DNA from: Sphaerolaimus hirsutus
Lineage: Eukaryota > Nematoda > Chromadorea > Monhysterida > Sphaerolaimidae
Direction of reading: 5' to 3'
Assembly: GCA_964036195.1 (NCBI GenBank)
Contig: OZ038457.1
Coordinates: forward strand, 24,686,787 to 24,750,786
Length of the DNA stretch: 64,000 nt
Part shown: one piece after another, positions 1-13,400 of the stretch
Layout of the letters: every line of letters starts with the position of its first letter
Position numbering within the stretch: position 1 is the stretch's first letter
The notes under the pieces: generated by a model
Databases searched by the model: none
What the model was told of the DNA's origin: nothing
What the model saw: the letters and a program-made list of their open reading frames with translations, nothing else
Translations under genes and position numbers: made by a program

Positions 1-129
1 TCTCAGCGCCAGCGGAACCAATAGAATCGCCCCCCGCGCCCATCCGATTTACACCATTCGGTGCTGATGCATCTAAAGACGATAAGTAATACGATGGGAC
101 ACAAATGTGGTTGTTCACGCCAATGGGCC

Positions 130-352
130 CCCCACACACTGGATGTCAACTGAATTCGAGTCAACTAAATGTCAACTGAATTTAAGTGATACTGTGATTT
201 CACTTATCTATCTGATAGAGCATAGTTGATTTTACGTCATGACACTTCACTTACATTGTTCCTGTTAAGTGTGATGCTTTTTACAAACTTCTTGTTTTAT
301 TCAATTGACACTGAGTTGACGCGAATTTGCGATGTCAACTAGTGTGTGTGGG
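130..352. repeat. Inverted-repeat element, 'GTCAACTAGTGTG' family
   Basis: The ends are inverted copies: CCCACACACTGGATGTCAAC on the left and GATGTCAACTAGTGTGTGTG on the right, with further GTCAACT/AGTTGAC motifs inside. The same motif recurs near 51245-51295, 56280-56320 and in the large element at 57567-59263. No coding potential is seen. It is a non-autonomous MITE-like insertion by inference. Confidence 0.6.
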
Positions 353-374
353 CTCAATTTAGTGGAGAAATGTC

Positions 375-2050
375 GGCAAGTCTGTTTAACACACATTCTA
401 GTTCACCAGCATCAGGGGTCTCCCATGGGGGGGGGGGGTCAACACCCCAAACCGCCCAGCTATCTATATATCCCGGAGGCAAAATTTTGGGCTTCTACCC
501 ACTGTAGGGGTGAGTGTTGCCAAGATACCCCTAAAATTTTAGCTTTCTAACACCTTCGCAACTGGAGATACAGCCCCTTTAGTGTAGCTAATCAAGTGGG
601 TGGTGTACTTGTTTGGGACACTGAAAACTCCGCAAAAAATTGTTGCATATGGGGCGACCCACCCTGTAGATAGTCGCCATGCCGCCCCCCATTGATGCAG
701 AGTAGAGGGATGTTACAACTATATGTTCACAAAGTTTCAGATCTATAACCCCACCATAGCCCGAGATATAGCCCCGAAGTCAAATAAAAAAATGGGTGGC
801 TTACTTGACCGGGAAGGTGTTTATTTACCTATTTTCACATATTGTTAGTACTACCGTATATCCTCGAATAAGTCTTCAGGGGAGTTATTTTTTCATCAGA
901 TGTTTTTGAGGCTGGAGTTATTTTTTCCTTACATTCACAAGAGGGGGGACTTATTCGGGAGGGGATAGTTATTCGAGGGGGATCTTATTTGAGGATATAT
1001 TGTATTGTTATATGCTCTTGTATACCAATTGTGAGCTATTTTACACCTACTTTTAGCGATTTTTCACCGTTTTCTTCCTTATAAGCCTATATATCAAACC
1101 CCCGCAATCCCACCCCCCCAAAAAAAAATTTGTTTCAGCTATCTATCTATCCTGGAGGCCGCTCAGCCATCTATCCAAACCCCCGGAGGGTCAAAATCTA
1201 GGAGACACCTGACCAGAATGAATTATTTTCGATCACCGTCAGCACTAAATAGTTGATGAATTCCGTATTTTCGAAATTTCGACCTCAAACCAATGTATTC
1301 ACGCGTGACGGCCAAGACACACTGCATGCACGAAAGTGCCTACACACAATAGTTTTTCACTGTGACTTCGGTGAAACCTAATTTTTTTCTTCAAATTATT
1401 CAACACAGTTGAATGATTTAATTTTTTTAAATTTAAATTTAAATCGATGAAAGTTTAAATTTGAAAATTTTACATCTATTTACAACACATATCATACAAT
1501 AAGAGTAGGCTGGATCAGGGGTCTCCTAGGGGGGGGGGGGCTGGGGGGGGGGCTGCCCCCCCAAATCGGCCAGCTATCTATCTATCCCGGAGGCCGCTCA
1601 GCTATCTATCTATCCCGAGGCAAAATTTTTGGCTACTACCCCCAAAGACCCCCCCCAAATAGCTCAGCTATCTATCTATCTGGAGTGGTTTTTGAGAAAT
1701 TTTGCCCCAATTTTCGCTCAAAATCACCAATTTTCGCACATTTTTATAGTTTTTCACCTTCAAAATCGTGCTTTCCGGCTATAAACATGGTTATATACCT
1801 ATTTTTAGCCATTTTATACCTACTTTTGGCTACTTTTAACTGATTCTTAGCGATTTTTTCCCCATTTCTGCCTTCTTAACCTTGAAAAAGCCTATATATT
1901 GTGCCCCCGCCAGCCCCCCCCCCCCCAGAAATTTTTTTCCAGCTATCTATCCCTCCGGAGGAGCGAGTTGCTATCTATCCAGCCCCCGTGAGGGCCAAAA
2001 TCCTGGAGACCCCTGGGCTGGATGTCGCACAGCAGTCATCGTGAAGACTA
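375..2050. repeat. Repeat mosaic with CTATCTATC and poly-G tracts; no gene
   Basis: This stretch is a patchwork of repeats. Blocks carrying 'CAGCTATCTATCTATCC(C)GGAGGC' next to long G or C tracts occur at about 415-550, 1085-1210 and 1500-2010. The segment 560-835 resembles an arm of the foldback element at 29680-32345 (shared GGCGACCCACCC and GGGAAGGTGTTTA). At 850-1000 there is a piece of the 'CCGTATnTCCTCGAATAA' family. I see no exon here, although the missing 3' exons of NDC1 would be expected in this direction. Confidence 0.6.
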
Positions 2051-2077
2051 GTGTGTAGGGCCAATAGATCACAAAAC

Positions 2078-5000
2078 TGCGAAAAACGGACGCGCGGCGG
2101 CCATGTGCGGCAGGCGGCGAACGGCGCACTGCATGTCGTAGTTGGCCGCGCGGAGGGTGCTCAGCGCCGACTGCACCTGCCGCAGACACGCCGCGCACGC
2201 AGACGACCAGTTGCGGCCGTGCCCGCCTGCGTGTCGCAGTAGAGATGCATATAATGGAGGCACGGCCGTATCCAGTGGGGGGGGGGTTGCTCCAGCCCCC
2301 CCCCCCGTTCCCGGGGTGAGACCAGAAATATCGACGAAAACGCAACTTTCACTACGAATTTCTCTACGTTTGTGTAAAAAATTTGCGCTCAAAAATCCTG
2401 GAACGTCCCTGCATGCAGGAGTAGGCTAGATTTTGACCCTCAGGGGGGTTGGTTAGATAGCAAATCGCTCCTCCGGAGGGATAGATAGCTGAACAAAATT
2501 TTGGGGGTGGGGGTGTTGCGGGGGTTGAATATATAGGCTTTTTCATGGTGTGGAAGGAAGAAAAGTGAGAAAAATCGCTAAAAGTAGGCAGGGATGTATA
2601 CAGGATTTTTGAGCGGGGGCGGTTTGTTTACGGGGACCCGCGAACGGGGGGGGGGGGTCAGCCCCCCCCCCTAAAATTTCACCTATAAAGTGACGGAATG
2701 GCGCCATCGCGCTGGCGCCATTTGGCGTTGGCGTCAGCGTCATGAAACGCTGTATATGTATGCAAATATACATACAAATACAGCAAAAAACACGCCGTCG
2801 AGTGTATTTAACTGGATTTGGTGAAATTTTATTTATCACTAATCAGGACATATAGTTAGGGTGGCAGACGGTACGGCCTTGCGGTAAACCGTACGGTATG
2901 GTAAATTTTCTCTTTTGCGGTAAACGGTACGGTACGGTAAATCTTCAATTTTGCGGTAAACGGTACAGTAGGGTAAATCTGAAAAGTGCGGTTCGCGGTG
3001 CGGTACGGTACGGTAAATTTTCGCTATTTTCGGTACGGTAAGTGGGTGAAAATGGTAAAAAGTATATAAGTGCATGCATATGTACCTACAACAAATAAGC
3101 TCAAAACATTGAGGATGATGTAAAACAACTACAGTGCGATTTGAAGCAGATGGCTTGATTTTAAAAACACATTATACTAATGTAAATGAAGAGTTACAGC
3201 AATATTGCATGTGGAAATGGAAGGGTTTCAAATCAGTCTAAACAATGTTGTCAAATTTGCGCGCTTGCGCGCAAAAAAATTGCAAAACACCACATCTTAA
3301 AGTCAATTTTAAGGTGAATTTTTAAGGTCAATCTGAGTCAAATTTACCGTATTTTCTGCGGTAAATGAGTGCGGTACGCGGTACGGTACGGTAAATTTTA
3401 AAAAATGCAGTACGCGGTTCGGTACGGTAAATTTCTAAAAGTGCGGTAAACGGTACGGTACGGTAACTTTTCAAAAAATGCGGTACGGTACGGTAAATTC
3501 TGCCACCCTACATATAGTCAGGGACGTATCCAGAATTTTTGAACGGGGGGGGGGGGCTGCTTGTTTACGGAGGCCGGCAAACGGGGCCTAGGCCTAAGCC
3601 TAAGCCTAAGAATTTTGCCTATACGGTGACGGAATGGTGCCATGGTGCTTGCGCGCAAAAAAATTGCAAAACACCACATCTTAAAGTCAATTTTAAGGTG
3701 AATTTTTAAGGTCAATCTGAGTCAAATTTACCGTATTTTCTGCGGTAAATGAGTGCGGTACGCGGTACGGTACGGTAAATTTTAAAAAATGCGGTACGCG
3801 GTTCGGTACGGTAAATTTCTAAAAGTGCGGTAAATGGTACGGTACGGTAACTTTTCAAAAAATGCGGTACGGTATGGTAAATTCTGCCACCCTACATATA
3901 GTCAGGGACGTATCCAGAATTTTTGAACGGGGGGGGGCTGCTTGTTTACGGAGGCCGGCGAACGGGGCCTAGGCCTAAGCCTAAGCCTAAGAATTTTGCC
4001 TATACGGTGACGGAATGGTGCCATGGCGCTGGCGCCATTGGCGCCGGCGCCAGTGCCAGCAACCAGTATATTTATGTAAATACACGTACATATACAGCGA
4101 CGGGTACAGTTTTGAGAGCAATTTCAGCGATTTGTGCCTATGGGGACCCATCCACTGATAATTATACGTTTGAGGGGTGTGAATGCGCGCTTGCGCGCAA
4201 AATTTTTGCACAAACGTTGAAAAACGTATAGCAAAAATTGCATTTCCCGGGGGTTTTTGGTCTCACCCCGGGAACGGGGGGGGGGCTGCAGCCCCCCCCC
4301 GCCCCCTCCCTGGATACGTCCTTGCATATAGTACTAAACATAGTTGATAATAGGCACATGAACTAGTGATTTTGGAGGTGAAAATCTATAAAAAGGTACG
4401 GAGACTCACGGTTTCAGCAAAAAGTCGAGAGTAATGTCTCAAAAATCGTCCCAGATAGGTAGATAGCCGGCCGATTTTGGGGAGGGGGTTTCAAGGGGTA
4501 GTAGCCAAAAAAATTGCCTCCGGGATAGATAGATAGCTGGGCAGTTTGTAGGGGTGGTAACCCTCCCAACCCCCATTTCCTACCCCTGATATCATGGCAT
4601 TTAAATACTAGAGTAGTCAGGGTTTATATTTAAGACTAGGGGTTAATTTTGATAAGGGTGAAGAAAAAACGTTCACAACGCTTGCGTCTAAAAAGGGTTG
4701 CAAAAAAATTCCAGGCATCTCCAATATAAACTCACAAATACAAACAATCATATAAATCTAACCAGGTACGCTCAAAATGAACAACTGTCTACGGCGATGG
4801 GGCAGCGACAGGGCGAGGCGATGCAAATCGATCAGCGCAAAGTGCTTCAACAGCTCGTCGGACGCGTTCAGGGCGTCCGTCAAGTACAGCTTGTCGTCCC
4901 GCTCGGTCACCGGGCGCATCGCCGGCGGAATCTCAAACTCGTACAGCTGCAAAATGGATTTGGTTTACTTTTTTTAATTAAACCTACATATTAAAAACAA

Positions 5001-7033
5001 TCACCTGGGCTTTGACAATGTGGATGAGATTGAGCGGCAGCTCCAATACTACCAAAACGGTAAATGCGCACATGCTGGCAGCGATCCAAATTTGTGGCGG
5101 CCAGCAGTAAGAGAGTAATGTTGGCGCGTGTACAGAACCAGTTGCATACAGCACCGCAATCAATTCTGAGAAGATATTACAATATTACACTGACTGATCA
5201 CCCAAAACGGATTATTTATAGATTTTTTTAGATTTGCTTGCTTTATGCTGTTTATTTATTGCTTTTTATTTTTTTAACATTGTTTATTTTTTTAAACGGG
5301 GTCGTTGAAAAAACGTGTTTTTCCATCCCTTTTGCCGAGGCAAGATACAATCTTCTATTCTACCCCAAACAGCCTCATATTGAGCACAAACCAACCGAGA
5401 ATCATGAGCACGGGCAGTGAAAGTAGACACGCTAAAACAACTGGCCATAAACGACGCATGGCCACAGTCCAGGCCACATTTGAAGCATATTGAAGGCGGA
5501 CACACTCGCGCCAAGGCACCTGTTTGGGGCAATAATTATTTAGCTTCAGAATTCAGCTTTTATTCTACATATTTAGGGCGGCCCATATTTAGGGATACTG
5601 TAAAGTTAGGCGTCGGGTTGGAAAAACGTTTTTTTCAAAGAACGCTTTTCAAAACATGGTTTTTAAAACTGTTGTTTTTAAAATAAAATGTTTTTTTAGT
5701 CTAATGAATTCAAGCTTTTGTAAAAACGGTATCGATTTATCGAAACGGTATTGAAATTTTGTACAAAAACTCACTCAGAAATTTTGTACAAAACACCATC
5801 ACTAGTGATTACTTTACGCCACTGTTTTTATTATTTATTTATAAACGTTATAGCAACGGCGCCAAAAACTTCGAGAAAACTGCAGCGTCAAAATAGGGAA
5901 AAATAAAATAAGGCCAAGCGCAGAGCTAACCGTAACAAGCTTCAATTGAAGCGTGTGCCGTTGTTCACTGAAAATTGTCCAAGTAAATCGGAAGGCAGCC
6001 AGAAGCGACAGCAACGAGCTAAGGGTCGCGCATTCACTCGACCTGCAAAATTTACTTGGCATTCAACGGCTCAACCTGTCATAATCACAGTCTAAAAACC
6101 AACCAAATCCACTCAGTGTTGAAAAGTAGATAGCTGACCACAACGGACGAGACACTGGAGGACAAGGCGGCCGCGCACGCCCAATACGCGATGCGCTGCG
6201 AGCCCACCGGCGCACACGCCTCAACTGTGAGAAGAAATTGACCAGATTTAGACATGGTTGAGAAATGATATTTACAAGAAGTAGAAGGGAGTAATTCGCT
6301 ATTTGTGGGGACCCTCGGACACGTGTGGTCGATATGTACTTTCTATGTCGATATTTAAATTGGTTATTTTATTTTTCAAATCATTAAGTTACCAAAAGAT
6401 CTGTGATAATATAGTCGATATAAAATATCCTATATTAACACGGTCTGAACTTAAACTTCAGCTAAACTGACCAGTAACGCATGGAAAAATCGCATAACTG
6501 ATAATTCCGACAATAGCGCCCAAACACAGAGATTGCAGCCAGAACCATATCGAAGTTATGCACGATAATAGAGCTAAAATGAAAAGTCCATTATTTTAAT
6601 TTTCCAAGATATTTCATTTAAAAAACGAACCATAAAATGACGCAATCGGTTTGATCGGGTCGGCAATGAGTAAAAACGCTGCAGCCACGACAATAAAGTG
6701 ACAAAGTAAGCCAGACAACACACTCGTTCGAAGCTGTCTTTCCGAAATCTGTAAAAGGGTTGCGGAGATTTGAGCGCTTTTTCGAGCGTGTGGCATAATT
6801 TTATTTCTCAGTCACATTATAGATTTGACTATTTCATTTAGGCATAACGTCAAATATCCACACAAAAAAAACATTTCAGAGAGCAGGATTTAATTACAGT
6901 GACATGTTTTATTCAGGCAGCCATACTCTATGCGACAATCACACGCAATTGTACGGTTAAAATAAACATTTTACAAAGAAAATGTACTCACATCGCTGGT
7001 AAACTTGGAAGCATCCGCTTTCCCGGCCGACAT
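2078..7033 (-). CDS. NDC1: Nucleoporin NDC1 (TMEM48 family), 5' nine coding exons
   Basis: NDC1 is a multipass membrane nucleoporin that anchors nuclear pore complexes. Exons, in minus order: 7033-6992, 6748-6631, 6573-6472, 6224-6113, 6042-5937, 5519-5396, 5165-5005, 4946-4763, 2226-2078. All junction phases agree (366 residues). Start is ATG 7033 followed by SAGKADASKF. Hydrophobic segments lie at residues about 23-47, 58-83, 100-120, 130-148, 180-202 and 228-250. The cytoplasmic part carries ELLKHFALIDLHRLA, RRRQLFILSVPGG and GRNWSSACAACL, matching the family pattern 'LAxLDL...RRQExFxLSxPGGHPxNW...CL'. The last exon either uses a weak donor at 2077 or stops at 2069-2071. The family is much longer, so the C-terminal exons are missing or unrecognised. 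The donors of exons 4 and 6 were chosen by phase and are less certain. Confidence 0.85.
2240..2710. repeat. G/C-tract elements in NDC1 intron 8
   Basis: Three blocks adjoin. About 2270-2420 and 2585-2700 belong to the family with 'GGGACGTATCCAG..TTTTTGA' ends and flanking G9-C9 tracts, also at 3525, 3905-4325 and 17525-17990. About 2430-2600 is a CTATCTATC-type block. No coding sequence is seen. Confidence 0.5.
2855..4010. repeat. CGGTACGGTAAAT-rich repeat with a ~385-bp direct duplication
   Basis: From 2865 to 3510 the motif CGGTACGGTAAA(T) and variants recur many times. A block from about 3260 to 3640 (TTGCGCGCAAAAAAATTGC, AAAACACCACATC, TGCGGTAAATGAGTGCGGT, CATATAGTCAGGGACGTATC, CTAGGCCTAAGCCTAAG) is repeated almost unchanged at about 3645-4010. 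The spacing is about 385 bp. It lies inside NDC1 intron 8. Confidence 0.75.
3905..4325. repeat. Inverted-repeat element with GGACGTATCC ends
   Basis: The left end reads GGGACGTATCCAGAATTTT followed by a G tract. The right end reads CCCCTCCCTGGATACGTCC after a C tract. Inside are the palindromic GGCGCTGGCGCCATTGGCGCC and GCGCGCTTGCGCGC motifs. Related copies are at about 2270-2700 and 17525-17990. It is non-coding and sits in NDC1 intron 8. Confidence 0.6.
4430..4605. repeat. CTATCTATC/poly-G block
   Basis: This is an antisense copy (GATAGATAGCTGGGCAGTTT) of the family seen at 415-550, 1500-2010, 37240-37380 and 41880-42060. It lies in NDC1 intron 8 just 3' of exon 8 and holds no gene. Confidence 0.5.
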
Positions 7034-10000
7034 TCTTCCGGAGCGTTAGCGTTAACCAACCCTTACGAATTTTGAACGTTTTTATTTTTTCGAAAAATTG
7101 TTTTGGATACAACGTTTATGAGTTTCGCTTGTGGAACAACGTGACCCCGATGCCCAACAGGCTATGAACTCATTACATTTCGAAGGCAGTTGATAAAATA
7201 AAAGTATATTGTTAGTTTGACACGGAAAAATCTACACAAGTGGGGCGTCCACGCATTCATTTTCGCAGAGTCAGAACCGAACAGAGTGAACACGATGTAT
7301 CCAAAACTGTTTTTGTCCCTGCATTCAATTTTAATAACCACCGAAATTAAACTGGATGCAGTTGAAATCCCGAAGTCTGTGTTTCGCTTTATACGGATGG
7401 CCAGAACACCACCAACAGGGGGGGGGGGGTCTGAAATTTTTGAGTGAATGGGGTATATCACCCCACCATTTCAGACATCTGCCCCCCCGACCACCGTAGC
7501 TGGAATTATGCTGTCAGTGTAAAATAAAACACTGACTGCAGGAGTTTGATTGCATCCTATTTTCATTGCTCGCTATCGCATCAATGATGCATGCTCAGTG
7601 TGTCCCGCTTATTTCGCTTGATAATTTTTTAAATATTATGCAGTGTTTTATTACAGCCGTTTCATATTCGAATCAGATGCCCCTGTGTCTAGAGTAGTGC
7701 GTACGTCATTTGGAACATTGCCAATATATTCATTGCCGATAAATTCAACATTCATCTAACTGGCCGTGTTTAACCGGGGTTTGACGTAAATTATCAGACT
7801 TAGCTCAATCATCGATCACTTTGCTGAACAATGACAATCTGTTGTATGATGCGATATCAACTGATTGCACATAATCTTCCAAATCCTCAATTTCATCTGT
7901 CAGATGCTCGATGCTAACTTTGCCTTCCTCTAAAACAGACATAATCTGCAGTTTCTGTATACCATAAGCTATTGAAACAAGCCTGGCTGCAAATGGATAG
8001 AATAACTTCCTTTTTACAATGAAATATGAACTGAAGCAAGTGTGTGCTGGCCAAAAAACTATTGATGACAATCAGATAAATTTCTAATCATTGTTTAGTA
8101 GTTGATTCACTCAAGTTCAAGTTTTGTAGTACGTTCAATCAACTTCACCTTGCCAAATTTGTTTTTGGATTTTCAGACAGCCTAAGCAATATTGTTTGGT
8201 CATCACCTGCTCTAAAATTCAAGGTTGTTCAAACCCTGTCAAATCACAGTTCAGAAACACATTGAATTAAGCAGTAGGTTATGATCAGTAGATTCAAAAA
8301 GTGCCCTGACTCTGTAAAGTATTCTGACTAAACAGATTGATTAGCCATAGGATGTATTTTGCTTTGAATGTCATAACAAGCACTTTATACACATGCCATA
8401 TTTTCTTGAATGAATCTCCTCCAAATAATTCACCCACAGTATGGCAAGCACAGAGACTTATTTAAGAATATACAATACCTTCCCCCCAGAGCAGTCCATC
8501 TCTTTTTATTTGTCTAATTCTAGCCTCCATTGCCTCCAAGTCTGTCTCATCATCCCAAGGTTTGATGTCCAAAACAAGGCACCATTTTTGGATTTGTTCA
8601 GATTGTGAAGTTTCACTGCTTTTCTGTGCATCACTTTCCATGCCTTCCCAATGGAACTGGAATTATTATGTAAAATGAAGAGATTTGTATGGAAGTTTGT
8701 GCTGTTGTAAATATGACAGGCACACTGTAAAAGTGGCACATGGTGTTCTATAAAACATGTTTAATCACATTTATCTTGCAATAGATTGCTCCAGAAAGTG
8801 ATCATTCTGACACATGGTCTACTCTGCCATTATGTGAAAATGACATGCTGCACAATGCACTCTAGCATAATGTGAAACTGACATGCTGCACATTGCACTC
8901 TGGCATAATGTGAAACTGACATACTGCACATTGCACTCTGGCATAATGTGAAACTGATATGCATATGTACATGATCTATAATTCATGAAAAATTCTCCAA
9001 ACTATCTACTGTAGTTCTCTCTGACCCAGGGAGTAATTCAAGAGAGTGTTAATTTGGGAAATATGTAATATCAGCATCACAAAGTCGTAAAAGTCATTTC
9101 CTGCTTCACATTTTTACCTGATGGTTTTTGCTCTACAACAAGATATAGTTCCAAAAATAACGCTGTATGCCACACATAAATTTCATGCTGTGCATGACAA
9201 TTTCCCTTTTTGGCATGTCAAGCTCTCAGAGTGCCGTGCACCACATGAAAGTTTCACTTTATGTCAGAGTAGAATGTATGTTAAAGTGGATTCACCCACC
9301 GCGCCATAATGTGCTTGCATTGTTAGTGTAATTGAAAGAACCCAAGTTACTTCTTCAGCCGCACTTGTATTTAGAATAAAGTTAATTACCCGAGTTACCC
9401 GATTACAAAATATGAACATCAAGGCGATATCGATTTTCTGTGCCAGATAATCAAAAAATGAACAAATTGCATTGATTGTATTGTATGTAATACATCCACG
9501 GGTGTTTTAAATAAAGTACAAGCGAAAAGATATTTAAATAAATACATTAATATAATGTAGTGTTACATGAATATACCTAGCGTAGTATTACATCAGTTCA
9601 CAGTATTACATCATTACATCAGTATAACAGTTAAGACCTCTACTTGTGAAGGTCGATAAACTGTAAATTTCGAAGCTCGCGTTAAGCACGGAAACGGCAT
9701 CTAGAATATTTTCCCGCTCATTTTTCACCATTTTCCATTTTTCACCTGTTTTAAGTGTCACATTTTGATACTTTTCGAACAATTAGGTATTAAACAATTT
9801 TCAAACTAATCTCCAGCAAGAAGTCGGTAACTCCAACACTATGCCGTATACGACAACAAGTTTTTAATCTTTAAACTCCCGTTTTTAATCTATGTTTTTT
9901 TATGACAGAAAGTAAGAATGCGGTAATTAGGTACATTGATTTCTAAAAGTCGATAAGTGCATAAATAGCCAATATTTCAAACTTAAGTCACCGCGAACAA

Positions 10001-10157
10001 ATTTTTTACTCCTTTTACAATTTTTTTACAAATTCTTTCAAATCTAATCTCTCAACGGAATTTCATCACAACATCATTCATCATAACAATTTCAACCTAG
10101 GTATTTATACAAAAGTTACATAGTTAGGTATATCTATAACCATCCAAAAAAACAAAT
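7034..10157. other. Intergenic stretch between NDC1 and the A1CF-like gene
   Basis: No convincing exon is seen. Two minus-strand open frames at 7805-8071 and 8506-8739 have fairly normal composition. The first contains a charged segment, EHLTDEIEDLEDYVQSV. Neither has a start context or splice partner, and they may be remnants of a decayed element. The region also holds a 38-bp tandem repeat (8828-8960) and AT-rich sequence at 9340-10150. Confidence 0.4.
8828..8960. repeat. 38-bp tandem repeat, about 3.5 units
   Basis: The unit starts CATAATGTGAAACTGACATG and continues CTGCACATTGCACTCTGG. It repeats head to tail with a few substitutions. It is a short minisatellite with no coding content. 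Confidence 0.8.
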
Positions 10158-10405
10158 GTACCGTATTTCCTCGAATTAACCCCGGGGGGTTATTTTTTTC
10201 AGAGTGAAAATTTTGAGAGAAAAACGTGAAAAATGCAACAATAACCACCATTTATAAGTTTTTACAGCCTTATATAAGGATGTAGATGGTATAAACGATG
10301 TTCTAACGTAACACAGTAAGTGTTTTGAACGTCTGTTATGCATTTCCCGGACCACAAATTCATAGTGCCCGTTTTGAGGGGGGTATTTCGAGGAAACACG
10401 GTATG
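10158..10405. repeat. MITE of the ACCGTATTTCCTCGAA family
   Basis: The left end ACCGTATTTCCTCGAATTAAC and the right end GGTATTTCGAGGAAACACGGT are inverted copies. The element ends about 10 bp before the predicted stop codon of the A1CF-like gene on the minus strand, so it would lie in that 3' untranslated region. About a dozen relatives occur in the window. Confidence 0.75.
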
Positions 10406-10415
10406 CAAACATCCC

Positions 10416-13400
10416 TCATGTCAATTGGGCATTCACTCTGCTCAAGATCTGTTCCTGCCGCGGTTGATTGTCGATTGTCACGGGTGTGACAAAGTTTTGG
10501 TGCAGTTGAAACGGTGCAGGGTGCCGCTGCTGCAGCAGACCAAAGTGTGGCGCAAATGCGGTTGTTTGATGAGGCAACGTCACGCTTGGAACTAGCTGCC
10601 AAGTTGGATTGAGATCATAGGGGATTTTCTGGGTAGCATTTTGGGGGGGGGGTCCGCCAAAGTTCGCATGGCTATAACTTTGCAACCACGTGGCGAAATT
10701 TGACGAAAATTTTACATAATGAGGTTTCAGGTCGGGGCGGTATTGAAAATCGAAATCGACTTTATACGACCCCCCTGACCCGAGATAGGGGGGGTCTATA
10801 AAAAGACCCATTTTTCGATTTTTTTCGCTGTCGCCCCGAACACGCGAACTTTGAATGTCAATAACTCCGTCATTTCACGGCCGATTTTGTTCATTTAACT
10901 TCTAAAATGAAGAAAAATAGTTGGGAGATTCCATTTTTGAAGTCATTTTGGTGATGTACAGTTGCGGTCATATCGATTTGACCCAATTTCTGAATGCCAA
11001 ATTTTGAGCAAAATTTTTTTTGAACATGCTATCATATACTCTTGGTCGAGAGAAACAACATAAAAAAAAATAAAGTTGATATCTCTTTCCGATCAAAAGT
11101 TATGGCGCTTCAAACTTTTCCCTCCCATCCACAAAATAACCACATGCATGCAAATTCAAAACTCCATATCTTGGCCATTTCTCAGCTGATTTTCACTGAT
11201 GAACACTTAAAATGATCAGAATAACATGTAGATATCATTTTTAGGACCAGATTATCCGTATATTTCAGCAGATTTCCAATACAAGAAAATAATGCGAACT
11301 CTTGAATTAAATTGCCATAATGAAAATGCATACAAATAAACTGTAGATAAAAATTATATCTACATGTTATTCTGATCATTTTAAGTGTTCATCAGTGAAA
11401 ATCGGCTGAGAAATGGCCAAGATATGGAGTTTTGAATTTGCATGCATGTGGTTATTATGTGGATGGGAGGGAAAAGTTTGAAGCGCCATAACTTTTGATC
11501 GGAAAGAGATATCGACTTAATTTTTTTATGTTGTTTCTCTCGACCAAGAGTATATGATAGCATGTTCAAAAAAAATTTTGCTCAAAATTTAGCATTCAGA
11601 AATTGTGTCAAATCGATATGACCGCAACTGTACATCACCAAAATGACTTCAAAAATAGAATCTCCAACGATTTTTCTTCATTTAAGAAGTTAAATGAACA
11701 AAATCGGCCGTGAAATGACGGAGTTATTGACATTCAAAGTTCGTGTGTTTGGGGCGACGGCGAAAAAAATCGAAAAATGGGTGGTTTTATAGACCCCCCC
11801 TATCTCGGGTCAGGGGGGTCGTATAATCTTGATTTCAATTTTCAATACCGCCCCAACCTGAAACCTCACTATGTTAAATTTTCATCAAATTTCGCTAAGT
11901 GGTTGCAAAGTTATAGCCATGCGAACTTTGACGGACCCCCCCCCCCCCAAAATGCTACCCAGAAAATCCCCTATGATTGAGATGTGAAGCAGAGTTGTTA
12001 AAAGTACCCAACTTTTTTCAAAGTATACGTAAATGTAAACTATTTCTTTTTTACTCACCCCCTGAGTACAGAAAACGTAAAGTAAATTTTTTTACATTTA
12101 CTCATGAGTAAACATGAGTAAAATATTTTTTCCCCTAGAAAATGTAAAAGTGAGTATTTTTTCAGAATTTTGCCTTAAGTTTCACTCAAAATCACTAATT
12201 TTTGTACGTTTTTGACAATTTTTTACCTTAAAATTCACTAGCTCGTGTGTTATGTGCCTATTCTCAGTAATTTGTTCCCCATTTTTCGCTTTTTTTCTCG
12301 TTTCTTCCCCATCTATGCCTTGAAAAAGCCTATAACAAAGCCTATCTGAAATACGTTTTCTGTACTCCAGTACTTTTAAAAAGAATTCATAAAAGTGAGT
12401 ACATGTACACGTAAATGTATACGTAAATGTATTTACTCAGTACTCGAGTATACGTACTTTTTGAGTAAACGTATATACGTATTAACAACTATGATGTGAA
12501 GTTGACGAAATGTTCATTGTCTGATTTTTGGACCTACCTACACACTACGTATTTATGTAGTTACTTTGACTTTTGGACGTATTTGAGTTTACCGGAATGA
12601 GGAGTCGAATCAGTTCGTCAACTGCTGTAGAACGAGAACGAAAATGATTCATTCTGGTGAACTTCAAATGTGTTGAAAACAGATTTATCAGATTCGGAAA
12701 ATTTGGCTGTAAACTAATCTGTCTGACCACTGACCGCTATGTGCGAATCGATCGACTGAACTTGTCTACCAGCTACAATATAAAGTTATAATAAATTCAG
12801 TCAACTTCTAACCACAGTTGTTAAAATGTACGTACATTTACTCGAAAAATACGCGTACGCGAGTACGCGGTAAATACATTTACATATACTTTTTCAAAAA
12901 GTAATGTACTTTCTTTTACGCGTACATTTTAAAAGTACACGCGTACAGAGAAAATGTATTTTTGTTGCTAAAATCACAATTTTCTGTTGCTAAAATAAGA
13001 CAGTTTTGAAGAAATCATATCATTTTTCTAAAAAAATACTAAATAATCACTAAAACATGACATATATAGTGTCTTTCAGTGTAAACCTCACTCACATGTA
13101 AAAAATAGTGTAAAAATATGTTTTCCAGGGGAAAAGTACTCGCTTTTACATTTTCCTGGGAAAAAAGTATTTAACTCACATTTACGCACAAGTATGAGTA
13201 AAAAAAAGTATTTTACATTTTCTATACTTTGTGGTGAGTAATAATAAAATACTTACATTTACATATACTTTTGAAAAAAGTTCAGTAATTCTAACAACTC
13301 TGCTTCTAACAAAACGCCAGTGTATCGCTTTCTATTAATCTACCAATTATCACCCCCAACGGACATTAGCCATCTGGTAGGGCGTGAGCAGGGCCGTAGC

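Noticed and set aside
1510-2010. Regular CTATCTATCTATC spacing as a CRISPR-like array
   Set aside because: The units are simple-sequence stretches inside a dispersed repeat family, without constant repeat and unique spacer structure, in a eukaryotic genome.
7805-8739. Minus-strand frames as a gene or transposase
   Set aside because: Composition is plausible, but there is no start context, splice partner or recognisable motif, so they are noted only as part of the intergenic entry.
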